In this document: in pieces, positions 10,921 to 20,857 of the stretch
Position numbering within the stretch: position 1 is the first letter of the stretch
How the letters are laid out: each line of letters opens with the position of its first letter
Assembly: GCF_027595985.1 (NCBI RefSeq)
Contig: NC_073311.1
Span: 52,553,292 to 52,617,291 of the forward strand
Length of the DNA stretch: 64,000 nucleotides
Source of the DNA: Sorex araneus
Lineage: Eukaryota > Chordata > Mammalia > Eulipotyphla > Soricidae
Direction: 5' to 3'
Notes under the pieces: generated by a model
Seen by the model: the letters and a program-made list of their open reading frames with translations, nothing else
The model's database searches: none
Told to the model about the DNA's origin: nothing
Position numbers and translations under genes: made by a program

Positions 10921-11496
10921 AAACAAGCTTTAAGCACATAAACATATTCAGATAAATCTTGCCACTATGGAAGCAACTAGCATCTTCTAGTTCCTGGATG
11001 CAAACCAGTTTAAAAAAAGATTATCTAAGTTTATCTCCCTATCCTTCTTCTCAGGCTTAGAAAAAACTATTCATAACTCTCCAACGTGAGTTGGGTCGGG
11101 GAGATGTGCTAGTGTGTATGCATTTAGGAGGCCTGGGCTCAGGCTTCGGCACTGCATGGTCCCACGTGGGTCACCGGGACAGACCACCACGCAGCAAACC
11201 TGGAGTACCCACTAAGTATCACTAGTATGACCTGAAAATCAAAACCCAAAATAGAAAAGACAAAATGTGCTTGGTTTTCTTGCTCTTCATTTTATTGTAA
11301 ATCTGCTAAATAGAATCATGCAATATAAACAATCAGTTTTATGATATTTATAGCATCAGTAATAAGCAAAACTCTCACACCTGTTTATTTGCATTTTTAA
11401 GGCTCTGTGACTAAATGGTTATTTTATTAGAGTAGTCAAATAGCATTACACACGTACAAACATACCCAAATGTCATGCAAAACAATTCTATAGTTG

Positions 11497-11655
11497 GGGC
11501 CAGAGCACGGAGGGAAAGTCACTTGCCTTGCACACAGCTGAACCAGGTTTGATCCCTGATCCCCAATCACTCCCCATACTGGTTCCTGAGCACAGTGCCT
11601 GTGTGCAGACCAGGGAGTGAACCTTGAACACAGCCAGATGTGGACAAAATATAAA
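11497..11655 (+). repeat. Older A-tailed SINE
   Basis: GGGGCCAGAGCACGGAGGGA begins a diverged SINE copy with the CTTGCCTTGCACACAGCTGA core. Confidence 0.65.
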
Positions 11656-12420
11656 TAATCCATAGCTCTATTATATTCTTTTCATTGTTGAACGCAATAT
11701 ATTATTGCATCTAATATATTATCTAACATACATTGTTTCATCTAATATACTATTTAGATGATATAATACTATTTATACAATAAAATAATATACTATTTTC
11801 ATTGTGTTGACAGTCATAATTGATTCATTTATTTTATTACTCACATACATTTTGATGATTTCTCAATCCCAGCTTAAAGAACAATGAGTATATAAACATT
11901 TATATATATGCATACATATACATATGTGTATTTATATACTATATGTACTCTTTTATATACAATGAGAGAACAAATAAGGGTCTTGGGTCTTAAATACCGG
12001 TATTCACTTGAATTATATAATACCATGTTATTATGAAAAGTCATTTTAGCAACATATAATCCTCTACAATATATGAAAATTCTCATTGTTTCATAGCTTT
12101 TCAAAAAAATATAATTATCAGAAAATATTTACAAATTTTACCTATATGAATTTTATTATACTTAACATCAACTTAACATTCATAACCATTTTTCTGTTTT
12201 ATTTTTAAATATTTAGTTCAGAAAAATTCTGCCATTTTATATCCACTTGTCATTGTTTATTACTATACCATTAAACAGCTTTATTGTTTATTGCTATATC
12301 ATTAAGCAGCTTTTCTTTTTGTTTCTTACACATTCCTATATTGCCACAAGTTTTAACATAGCAAAGATATTTCCATGATACATACATGTCACTGTATATT
12401 GAGAAAATTACTAGTTAAAG
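11656..12420. other. 3' flank of the TAS2R unit, AT-rich
   Basis: No gene. It contains repeated ATCTAATATA patches near 11710-11750 and TATATA runs near 11900-11940. By position it aligns with the 3' flanks of the other TAS2R units. Confidence 0.5.
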
Positions 12421-12483
12421 TCATATTGTAAGGAAAATCTCGGTGTTATTTATTAACACACAAAAGGTCCCAATGAAGGTCAG

Positions 12484-12625
12484 AGATAAAGTACAGAAAT
12501 CAAGGTGTTGCCTTATGTGTGGTGACACCACAGATGGTCCCCCAGCACCGCCAGGAGTGATCTTTGAGCACAGAGCTAGGACCCTGAGCATCACCAGTTG
12601 TGGCACAAAAAACAAACAAACAAAA
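12484..12625 (+). repeat. Partial SINE in the TAS2R 3' flank
   Basis: The piece with ACACCACAGATGGTCCCCCA and GCACAAAAAACAAACAAAC is SINE-derived and interrupts flank sequence that is continuous in the other TAS2R copies. Confidence 0.55.
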
Positions 12626-12749
12626 AATAGATCCCAGCGAAAGAAATGTTGACTTTAAAGTGAACTTATAAAGTCTTCTATCAAAACATTTCCACGCAGA
12701 ATACAGAATTTTTTTTCAAAATCTATGAAATGACATATTTGTCTTTTCT

Positions 12750-13658
12750 TCAAGAGCGTTTAAGATAACACAGCAATCTCAGGAGAACCTGCCTGAACTT
12801 TCTGTTTCCAAAAATTATCACAAATGAGTGGCCTGAGAGAAAGATGGCAGACAGCATCATGGCCACCAAATTGGCCTGAAACATTTCTCCCGTAACGAAG
12901 ATCCAACTGGCTGATAGAATGGAAATACAGTAAATCATGAAGAGGAGAAGGAAAATGGCTACCATCTTCATGGCTCTTTCATGGGCCTCTGTGCATGAGT
13001 CCCTGGGGTTTGGAGAGTTTAGCTGCCAGTTCTTTGTGTGCCTCAACAAGGAAAGGAATAAAAGAAGCAAGGAAGTCAGGGACAGGAGAAATGGGATAAC
13101 AAAGATCAAGGAAAGAATAATGTAATCCTGACGGAAAATCGTACTCGCATATAAATGCAGAGTCCAGTTTCTTCCAGGGACACTGTAAGCATTTATCCAC
13201 AGGTCACAAACAGTACCCTTCTTCGCCAGGTCAACAGACAGTAAGAAGAAAGAGCCCAGGAAAATCACGAGAACCACCCTCTTCACTCTCCACTTCAGCC
13301 AGGTGAAGAGGGAGTGGGAGAAAGTGGCTATTTTGAGAAAGTAAAAGATGCTTAAGCAAGTGGTAAACCAGATGGTAAGGTGATGACTTAGTGTCCAAAG
13401 AAAAGCAAATACCAATAGTAGCTTGCCATTGTGATAATTTTGTGGTAATAGCCACATAAAGGAACCCAATAGTGTTACCCACAGTTGAATGATTCTGGCC
13501 GTTGCCAAATTGAAAAGGATGAAATCAGCTGATGAGATCTTCCCCTTCTTCACCCAATCCATGCAATTGACCAGTGCAATTAATCCATTTCCCAGCATTC
13601 CTAAAATGAATTCCCCTGTTGTCACTGACAGAAATAATGCTTTCATTCCTAGTGACAT
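12750..13658 (-). CDS. Intact bitter taste receptor (TAS2R42/67-like)
   Basis: This single-exon gene encodes a 302-residue receptor of the TAS2R family, which detects bitter compounds at the surface of taste receptor cells and signals through gustducin. The start at 13658 gives the family spacing to TM1 (G-E-F at residues 15-17, G-N-G at 23-25). Other landmarks are A-R-I-I-Q-L-W in TM2 (54-60), F-Y-F-L-K-I-A-T-F-S at the end of TM3 (105-114), a sequon N-W-T in extracellular loop 2 (164-166), L-L-R-H-T-K-N-W-Q-L at the end of TM5, T-E-A-H-E-R-A-M before TM6, and H-S-F-V-I-I-F-G-N-R-K-F-R-Q in TM7 (277-290). Length is normal (family about 290-320). Its closest relatives here are the pseudogenes at 6474 and 27030, made by tandem duplication. 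It looks nearest to the TAS2R42/TAS2R67 group, but the exact orthologue cannot be fixed without a tree. Confidence 0.92.
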   Translation of the reverse strand: MSLGMKALFLSVTTGEFILGMLGNGLIALVNCMDWVKKGKISSADFILFNLATARIIQLWVTLLGSFMWLLPQNYHNGKLLLVFAFLWTLSHHLTIWFTTCLSIFYFLKIATFSHSLFTWLKWRVKRVVLVIFLGSFFLLSVDLAKKGTVCDLWINAYSVPGRNWTLHLYASTIFRQDYIILSLIFVIPFLLSLTSLLLLFLSLLRHTKNWQLNSPNPRDSCTEAHERAMKMVAIFLLLFMIYCISILSASWIFVTGEMFQANLVAMMLSAIFLSGHSFVIIFGNRKFRQVLLRLLCYLKRS

Positions 13659-13969
13659 GTCTGGGAAAATATTTTTGATGTTGTGTCTTGCTGGAAGCTT
13701 CTAATTAATCAGTTGCATTGTAACCAATGTCATATCTTGATATAGATGCAGAAATCTTCATTAGAAAATTAATCCATTTTCTTTGAGCAATAATTCCAAT
13801 GTTAGACTAAAGTCCTGTCAAGACATCTGTATATCTTTCTTATTAATAATCGTCAACTATTATAATTTCCAGAGTAACAATGTCATATAGCCTTAGCAAC
13901 ACCCTTAGTCCCCAACTGCTACATTTTACCTGTGCTAATGACTAAAAGGATGGTGTTAAGTGTGTCAGC

Positions 13970-13977
13970 ATGCAAAT
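13970..13977 (-). promoter_or_regulatory. Octamer upstream of TAS2R (12750 gene)
   Basis: ATGCAAAT on the plus strand (ATTTGCAT on the gene strand) lies 312 bp upstream of the ATG at 13658. The local context CAGCATGCAAATATG resembles the sites of the other receptors. It matches the POU-factor octamer; function is inferred. Confidence 0.55.
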
Positions 13978-14272
13978 ATGAGACATTTTTTGCTACCTGT
14001 TCAGTCATATTCCAAGCCATGCATTATGCAAACAGATTTTAAATAGAAACCATGAGGAAAAATTAACATAATTCATTTTCACGTTAACAATATCTTCTAC
14101 CTCTCAAATCATTTGGTTGGTTAAATATGATTTTAGACATAATTTAATGATATTTTATTTACATTTAGTGTAATGTTTCTCAAAATAACACAAGTTTTAA
14201 CATAGCAAGTTCTAGAATACATAGCTATAACTTCCACATAGAATAAATAGCTATAACTTCCACATTCGGCAG

Positions 14273-14394
14273 AGCCTGGCAAGCTACCCATGGTGTATTC
14301 GATATGCCAAAAACAGTAACAACAAGTCTCACAATGGAGACATTACCGGCGCCCGCTCGAGCAAATGGATGAACAACTGGATGACAGTGCTACA
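14273..14394 (+). repeat. 5'-truncated SINE with RTE-type 3' end
   Basis: Only the 3' half is present (AGAGCCTGGCAAGCTACCCA to GATGACAGTGCTAC). AACTTCCACAT occurs just before it and again just after it, consistent with a target site duplication. The left flank itself contains a short tandem duplication of ATAGCTATAACTTCCACAT. Confidence 0.8.
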
Positions 14395-14609
14395 ACTTCC
14401 ACATAAATATAGAAACTATGTGATACATTAAAAACAAAAGCATGTAGAGCTATAAATGTTACAAGGGGGAACCAATGGGAACATTATGGGCGATTTTGAA
14501 TTATTTTTCAATTTGTAAAAGAAAATAGAAAAAGAAGTTAAAAGAAAAAAGTTTGATTGTAGAGGGTATATGCCAGGAAAAGTGTGCATTCACGGGTCTT
14601 TCAAACGTT

Positions 14610-14750
14610 TGGAGTTAGAGCGATAGAACAGCAGGTTAAGGCACTTGCCTTGCATATGGTCGACCAAGTTTGAAGTAATTTCTCAGTAGAGAACCAGGAA
14701 TAACTCTTGAGCATTACTAGGAATGGCCCCAATACCAAATTAAATAAATA
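14610..14750 (+). repeat. Diverged A-tailed SINE
   Basis: GGAGTTAGAGCGATAGAACA with a TTGCCTTGCATATGGTCGAC core and an AAATAAATAAATAAAT tail. Confidence 0.7.
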
Positions 14751-14772
14751 AATAAATTTCAGTGGGGAAGGG

Positions 14773-15719
14773 TGTAAAAAACTAAAGCACGCCAAGGGGC
14801 GAGTGCACTCGCGGGCTCTCCAGGCGGCTGTGTCTCGCTGCCCGCGTTCGGTGCTCTGGAACCGCTGTGAATGGGCTGGATCCGGACGGCCGTTGGCCAA
14901 GGACAGGCGAAGGAAGAACGAGGACCAAGCTGGTTGCTGATTAGTTACCGTTTATTCAATCTTTCATCTTTCTCATCTCCCGCACTCCCAGCTCCGTCCT
15001 CTCTCTGGATCTACCGCAGCCTGGATTCTCCTTCACTAGTCTCTCCCCCTACTTGCCTCTCCCACCTTGCCCTCTAGGCTACTTGCCCTCTAGGCTACAC
15101 CCAGCCAGGTAGCAAAATCAACATAAGAAAGCCCTTCCTGAGGGCAGGGCATTCCAAAGCCCTTCCTGACTCTTAAGGTTTTTTTCCTTTCCTTAGTCCA
15201 AACACTTATTAACATCTTAATACTAGTTATTTTTGTATGGACATAGCAAGAGATACATTGAGGCTTGCAAGGCAGCTCTCCTGGGAACATCTTGCCACAG
15301 ACTCAGACTACAGCACTCAGGCCAGATTAATCACTCCTCACCCTAGCAGGGTCCAAATCTAGTTATATTGTTTGGATCATGACAGCATTTGTCCATGACC
15401 AAGCTCTTAACTTATAGTTAAGCATTAGGCAATTTGGCCAGGCCCATCTCGATGCCAGGGTAGCATACAACTCACCGCTTGCCCTGGGTCCATCTCGTCC
15501 CTCGTCGGGACCTTGCTTTTGGGGGTGCTAGGAAGTAAGGGCAGCTGAGGCTTAAGTCGAGAGAACAGATGCCCAGGAGGGAAATATCATGTAGAGTCAA
15601 ATGACTCCCAGGTTACAAAAGCATAGCATTTGCTAAGTCTTCCTGTGTCCATACAAAAAGGACTTGCTCTGAATAAACTATGCAAAGGACTCAAGGAGAA
15701 GAGAAAAACAAGATTTACA
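14773..15719 (-). mobile_element. Endogenous retrovirus-type LTR
   Basis: This segment is homologous to 37760-38972. Shared blocks are AGCTGGTTGNTNNTNA ahead of a GTTTATTC signal (polyadenylation signal on the minus strand), TTTGGATCATGACAGCATT, ATGCCAGGGTAGCANA, and CTCGTCGGGACC with TGCTTTTGG. Like that copy it starts with TGTAAAAA and probably ends near TTTACA at 15719. No internal viral genes adjoin it and no target site duplication could be confirmed here, so the right-hand limit is uncertain. Confidence 0.65.
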
Positions 15720-15769
15720 AGTCAACAGAACACTAAGAAATAAACTACAAATAAACACCAAGGAATGGG

Positions 15770-15975
15770 AGCACTGTGACGGGAGTAACCCAATAAACCT
15801 AAACTACCTGAGCTATGTAATCCTACAGAAGGGGAAGGATACTGGGGATATTGGTGGTGGAAAATGTGCACTGGTGGAGGGGTGGGTGATCAATAATTGT
15901 ATGACTGAAACGCAGACGTGAAAAAATGTAACTGTAGCTCATGGTGACTTAATTAAAATAAATAAATAAATAAAT
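15770..15975 (+). repeat. L1 3' end, plus strand
   Basis: GGATATTGGTGGTGGAAAAT, a GTGCACTGGTGGAGGG segment, then ATTGTATGACTGAAACGCAG and an AAATAAATAAATAAAT tail. This is the sense form of the L1 3' UTR seen antisense elsewhere in the window. Confidence 0.8.
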
Positions 15976-16127
15976 AGATTTCAAACTTTTTGTTATCTAC
16001 TTGAAGCAAAATATAAGCAAAATATTTAGCTTATTTTATACATGTTTAGTTTGTTTAGGGTAAAGCATTATTGTGTATGATTAATTAAGCCATACTGGGT
16101 CACTTGAATTCACTTTCACAGTTTACA

Positions 16128-16156
16128 TATATATATGTATATATATATATATATTT
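16128..16156. repeat. (TA)n microsatellite
   Basis: Short run of TATATATA with one TATGTATA interruption. Confidence 0.85.
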
Positions 16157-16404
16157 ATCTGTCAATGCACTGAATGCTATGTTTACCTTGAAATGTGACT
16201 GAGCTAGATATAATATTAATTTTAGGTAATTTGTGACTCTCTAATAGAGTCCCTTGTGAATATGTTTGTTTAGTCTTAACAACAAACTCAGGATCTTAAA
16301 ATGTATTTTGAAGGGATCAGGAGGACTGGTCAGTGATTGGAAACTTGCCACAAGTGTGGGGGGCCGGGGAAGGGGGAGGGGAAGGGCAGTTAAAATAGAG
16401 AAGA

Positions 16405-16664
16405 AACCTGTCACTGTCACTGTCATCCCGTTGCTCATCAATTTGCTCGAGGGGGAACCAGTAACGTCTCCATTGTGAGACTTGTTTTTACTGTTTTTGG
16501 CATATCAAATATGCCACGGGTAACTTGCCAGGCTCTGCCGTGCGGGCGAGTAGCTTGTATACTCTCGGTAGCTTGCTGGGCTCTTTGAGAGGGACGGAGG
16601 AATCAAACCCGGGTCGGCCACATGCAAGGCAAATGCCCTGCCACTGTGCTATCGCTCCAGCCCA
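16405..16664 (-). repeat. SINE with RTE-type 3' end
   Basis: Antisense copy from CACTGTCACTGTCATCCCGT to GCTATCGCTCCAGCCC. AGAGAAGA occurs on both sides and may be the target duplication. The B box (antisense GGAATCAAACCC) is mildly mutated. Confidence 0.88.
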
Positions 16665-16795
16665 GAGAAGAGACCATATGACAATTATAGTTGGAAATAA
16701 TCACTTTGGACAGGAACTGAGTGTTGAAAATAGGTAAAGGGATAGACCTGATAACCTCTCAGTATCTGTGTTGCAAACCACAATGCCCAAAAGGG

Positions 16796-16827
<32 letters not shown>

Positions 16828-17020
16828 AGAGAGAGAGAGAGGCAGAGGGGGAGGGGGATTGCCTGCCATTAGGCGTGGGGAAAGTGTGGCAAACTGGGAA
16901 TATTGGTGGCGGAAATGTACACTGGTGAAGGGACAGGTGTTGGAACACTATATGACTAAAATTCAATCATGAACAACTTTGCAGTTGTCTCTAACTAAAA
17001 AAATATTTTAAAAATAAAAA
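16665..17020 (+). repeat. L1 3' UTR end, plus strand
   Basis: It ends with AAACTGGGAATATTGGTGGC, a GAAATGTACACTGGTGAA segment and ACTATATGACTAAAATTCAA before an A-rich tail. A GA-rich simple repeat (GAGAGAGAGACAGAGACAGA) lies within it near 16795-16850. Confidence 0.75.
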
Positions 17021-17035
17021 TATAATGTGTTTCAA

Positions 17036-17270
17036 GGGGCCAGGAGATAGTACAGTTAAAATGCATGCCTAATCGATCTAGTTTGATTCCGAGCAGCATT
17101 TGGTCCCCAGGGCATGGCCGGGGGGCCTGGTATCGCCCGCACTGCTGGTCCGGAGCAGCATCTCATGCTCCCGTGCTTGTGTTACACCAATGGCCCTGGA
17201 GACAGAGAAGTCGGGGGAGCCCCCAGACCTCATCAACTCCACTTGGGAGGTGCCTCTCAAAAACAAAAGA
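17036..17270 (+). repeat. Atypical SINE-like repeat
   Basis: Starts GGGGCCAGGAGATAGTACAG like the A-tailed SINE, but the middle (GCCGGGGGGCCTGGTATCGC) differs from all other copies here. The A-rich end CAAAAACAAAAG supports a retroposed origin. Confidence 0.45.
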
Positions 17271-17354
17271 TAAATTTCTATGATTTTTCCTATAACTTGA
17301 GTAAAAACCATGAAGTGTCTACGTTATGTGTGTTTCATTAGATTGCATATTCCT

Positions 17355-17758
17355 GAAGTGATATGCTGGGAATATCATGTCTCACTCAAGTGAGAGAAGG
17401 AATCCAGAGTTCTGACCTCCGTCGACGGTCAAAAATCAGGCATGCTGTCTCATTTGCCAAGGCATCAAAAATCAGATGGGCCGGTCGTGTAATGCGATTC
17501 AGAGATGACCGTTGGACTAGAGCTGTTACAGACTGGATTCCACGGGACGTCAGAAGACCTCGTGGCCGCCCTCCAACTAGATGGTCAGATTTCTTCGTCA
17601 AATCTCTGAGTGAACGATTTGAGGCTCATTCTGTTACTGGAGCGAGCAGGTATCATTGGGCCACACTAGCTCACGACAGGGACAAATGGAGATGTTACTG
17701 GTGCCCGCTCAAGCAAAGCAAAGATCAAGGGGACTACAAGTGATACAAGTGATAGTTT
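17355..17758 (+). mobile_element. RTE-clade LINE fragment (end of reverse transcriptase ORF)
   Basis: From 17363 to the TGA ending at 17743 one frame is open for 126 codons and reads as the C-terminal end of an RTE (BovB-like) LINE polyprotein: M-L-G-I-S, D-L-R-R-R-S-K-I, I-R-W-A-G-R-V-M-R, D-R-W-T-R-A-V, G-R-P-P-T-R-W-S-D and D-R-D-K-W-R. The conserved order K-x-R-W-A-G-x-V-x-R followed by G-R-P-P-T-R-W is typical of these elements. The 5' part of the element is missing. The frame ends inside short direct repeats (ACAAGTGATACAAGTGATAG) with no poly(A) tail, as usual for RTE elements. The last 60-90 bases (ATGGAGATGTTACTGGTGCC onward) match the 3' end of the R-type SINEs in this window. The unbroken frame suggests a young insertion. 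Confidence 0.82.
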
Positions 17759-17759
17759 A

Positions 17760-18480
17760 TAAATTAATTTTTTTTTTACTGAGCAAGGGAAGAAATAGAC
17801 TAACATGACAAAAGTTCTCTGGCTTTAAAATTACTTTTGAGGCAATATTGTGTAACCTTATAACCATCAATATATTTACATTAAAGAGTAGTTAATATAG
17901 TTTGGTATGATCCATTATAAATCCATTATAAATTAAAATTTTTTCTTTCACATAGATAACATTTCGAAAAAAGAAGTGAAAACTGGTATAAAAACATGTA
18001 GAAATTCTCAAGATGAAATAAGTACACAGCATGGATTAAATAAAGTGAGCATCCTCTATTTTACAGGCTATTTGGATTGCGAAGCCCCTTCGTGGCCCCC
18101 GACTTCCATATCCCATGTTCTTTTCCAGCCTCCTCTATACCCAGCCATCCGCCGTGTGCATGAACTCTGGAGAATGTTATATAAGTAGAAATTGTGTACA
18201 CCACCTCCAGGCAGCCCCTCGAAAGTTTCTGCATATCCCACCATTTCTCCTCCCTAATCTGGAGTAGACATGTCATCAAGGCATTCTTGGAAGCTACAGT
18301 CATACATTAACAGTGTTGATTGACTTCATTTCTCAATAACTACTTATGAGTACTGCTAAGAGAACAAATGGAAGCTTTCGTTATGTTTGAGTCACTATAT
18401 GTTTCGGAATCTCTAAGTGATAGCATTTTGTCTACCCAGTCTAAAGCAATAATTGGAACTTAGAATGTGCAGATTGGTTA
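17760..18480. other. Intergenic DNA without recognised gene
   Basis: AT-rich sequence. The stretch 18070-18300 is less AT-rich but has no frame similar to a known family. Nothing supported. Confidence 0.4.
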
Positions 18481-18757
18481 TTGGCATTTGAATGTTTCAG
18501 GGTCACGACTGAGCTCAGGGGTGCTGGGGATCATATCTGGGCTTCCCACATGCAAAGCATGTGCTCCAACCCTAAAAATAATTTTCTCTGTTTTCCTGAT
18601 TTTGGGGGCCATACTCAGTGCTCAGAGAATATACTGGCTTTGTGCTCAAGACTGTTCCTAGCAGTTCTCAGGGAACCATAAGTGGTGCCAGAATTCAAAT
18701 ATGTCAGACAAAGGCAAGTGTCTTGTCTTCCATACTACCACTCTGGCCCAAAGACAG
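18480..18757 (-). repeat. Two old antisense SINE pieces
   Basis: GAGCTCAGGGGTGCTGGGGA and ACTGTTCCTAGCAGTTCTCA are the antisense middle of diverged SINEs, ending in ACTACCACTCTGGCCC. Confidence 0.5.
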
Positions 18758-18796
18758 GATTCTTTTCTTTTCTTTTCTTTCTTTTTCTTTTTTTTT

Positions 18797-19340
18797 TTAA
18801 TTTATTTTATTGAATCACCATGTGGAAAGTTACAAAGTTCTCAGGCTTATGTCTCAGTTATACAATGCTCAAACACCCGTCCCTTCACCAGTGCCCATAT
18901 TCCACCACCAAAAAACCTGAGTATACCTCCCACCCCCCACTCCCCAACCCCCCCAGCCCTGCCTGCATAACTGATAAATTTCACTTCATTTTCTCTTTAC
19001 CTTGATTACATTCCATATTTCAGCACAAAACTCACTATTGTTGTTGGAGTTTCAACACAGAACTCACTATTCTTGTTGGAGTTTATCCCCCAAAATACAG
19101 CCCTACTGACAAGGAAGCATTTGATGATTAGTTTTCCACTGATGAGAATGAAGAGATATAAAGTCGCGCAGCCGCTACTTTCTGTAGGATTTCTGTATCT
19201 TAGTAATTAAGTCCAGGGAGATTGATGTTGGAAATTGCATCATTTCCCTTCCTGGGGCAGCGTGGAGCAAAAACTTAGTTCACAGTCTGGAGACATGGCT
19301 GCAAGCACTTGCTGGGACCAGAAGTAATGTAGCTGGCTCT
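18797..19340 (-). repeat. L1 3' UTR, minus strand
   Basis: The antisense L1 tail is a CTTTT/T-rich run followed by TTGAATCACCATGTGGAAAG, ACAATGCTCAAACACCCGTC and CACCAGTGCCCATATTCCAC. The later part (GTCGCGCAGCCGCTACTTTC) matches 53218 onward in another L1 copy. Confidence 0.75.
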
Positions 19341-19481
19341 GGATCTTGGTCATTCAGCAGCAAAGCGGCCGTGCAAAAGCATGGCCACCCGGGTCGAGTC
19401 TCGGCGGAGCGCAAGCCGGTATCGGCCTCGGCCCGAGACTCTCTTTCCTTTCTTTTTCTTTTCTTTCCTCTCCTTTTCCCT

Positions 19482-19550
19482 TCCTTCCTTCCTTCCTTCC
19501 TTCCTTCCTTCCTTCCTTCCTTCCTTCCTTCCTTCCTTCCTTCCTTCCTT
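19482..19550. repeat. (CTTC)n microsatellite
   Basis: About 17 tandem CCTT/CTTC units at the T-rich end of the adjacent antisense SINE. Confidence 0.95.
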
Positions 19551-19551
19551 T

Positions 19552-19685
19552 GTTTCAGGCTATTTCCTATGGTGCTAGAAGATCCAGCCTGGTTCTGTGC
19601 TCAAGTATCACTCCCGGCAGTGCCAAGAACTGAACCTGGGTCAGCTACATGCAAGATAAGTGCCTTAACTATCTCTCTAGTACCA
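19552..19685 (-). repeat. Diverged antisense SINE
   Basis: CAAGTATCACTCCCGGCAGT, AACTGAACCTGGGTCAGCTA and a TGCCTTAACTATCTCTC end identify a SINE on the minus strand. Confidence 0.65.
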
Positions 19686-19687
19686 AA

Positions 19688-20065
19688 ATAAAGTTTTTCT
19701 CATTTTTATTGAGGCACCATGGTTTACAATACTGTCAATGATAGTTTTGTGTGTACATCAGAGTGTCCACTTCCCTCTACCAATGTCCCAAGGACCCGCT
19801 CCCATCAGCCTCCTCCACTCACCAGTTAAGTTCAGCTCTGTAAACCAACTCTCCAATTCTGTTGTCTTTGCCATCTGTTGTCCACTTCGTATGCATCTTT
19901 ATATCCCACATATGAGAGAGATCACTCTGTATCTGTCCCTTTTCCTCCTGACTTCATTCAGCATGAGAGCCTCGAATCCATCCATGTAATGGCAAATTGC
20001 ATGATTTCACCTTTTCTTTTAGTGGAGTAGTATTCTGTTTCATATACAGCAATTCCATTTCTTGG
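19688..20065 (-). repeat. L1 3' end, minus strand
   Basis: TTTTTATTGAGGCACCATGG, TCAATGATAGTTTTGTGTGT and GTTGTCCACTTCGTATGCAT, with TTCAGCATGAGAGCC further on, is the antisense of an older L1 3' end. Confidence 0.65.
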
Positions 20066-20159
20066 CATCTACCCACAAGGATCCCCACCAAAATAAATAA
20101 ATAAATAAACTTCAAAAAGACATTTGCACCCTCATGTTCATTGCAAGTGCTCAAGAACA

Positions 20160-20335
20160 GGTGATTCGGGTGATAGCACAGCGGGTAGGGCATTTGCCTT
20201 GCACACGGCCGAGCCAGGTTTGATTCCCAGCATCCCATATGGTCCCCCGAGCACCGCAGGAGTAATTCCTGAGTGCAGGAGCCAGGAGTAACCCCTGTGC
20301 GTCACCGGATATGACCAAAATGCAAAAAAAAAAAA
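20160..20335 (+). repeat. A-tailed SINE
   Basis: Near-consensus copy with GATAGCACAGCGGGTAGGGC and a 12-base A tail. The sequence GGTGATT occurs just after the tail and near its left end. Confidence 0.9.
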
Positions 20336-20339
20336 GGTG

Positions 20340-20857
20340 ATTGGATAAAGATACTGTAGTATATATGCTAAAGTAATTTTTAAGTAGAAAGATAAAGAAA
20401 AATATTGGCCATTCAAAAATCCATAAGTTGCCAAGGGAAATTAAAATAATTTGCATAAAATCTACTTTTAAAGATATTCATTCAGTTAGAAATTGGAAGA
20501 AACTACTTTCCAAACTCCACATGGATACACAGCAGCATAGAACACAGGTCACAAGCTTTGTTGGTCATTCACCATCTCAATTATAAAACCATCTCGTTAA
20601 GCTTTTCACCCACTTATATTACCTAATAGCCCTCAGGGCTACACATAACACACATATAAAAAGATTTATAATGCATTCCTGAAAGAAGATGACTTGCCTG
20701 AGGAGAAAAAATGATAAGCAATATGTTAATCTTTCTTTCTTTTGTCTGCCTTTTTTTATAAATGCATTTTAAAAAATGCAGTAAGACCAGGAAGAAAGTG
20801 TCATCGCTAAATCATTGCATAAGCCTGTTTTCTGTAGGAAAACACACACGACTTCGC
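20340..20857. other. 3' flank of TAS2R gene
   Basis: AT-rich unique sequence downstream of the receptor that ends at 20858. It probably contains that gene's 3' UTR; no poly(A) site could be fixed. It includes one ATTTGCAT at 20449-20456, not in promoter position. Confidence 0.4.

Larger units (their letters stand above)
11340..14135 (-). repeat. TAS2R duplication unit C
   Basis: This segment contains the intact gene at 12750-13658 with flanks matching unit B (5320-8170). Landmarks are CTGTTTATTTGCATTTTTAA at 11381, ATTGTGTTGACAG near 11800, CATATTGTAAGGAAAATCTC at 12423, and AACATAATTCATTTT near 14060. It has its own SINE insertions at 11497 and 12484. Confidence 0.75.
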
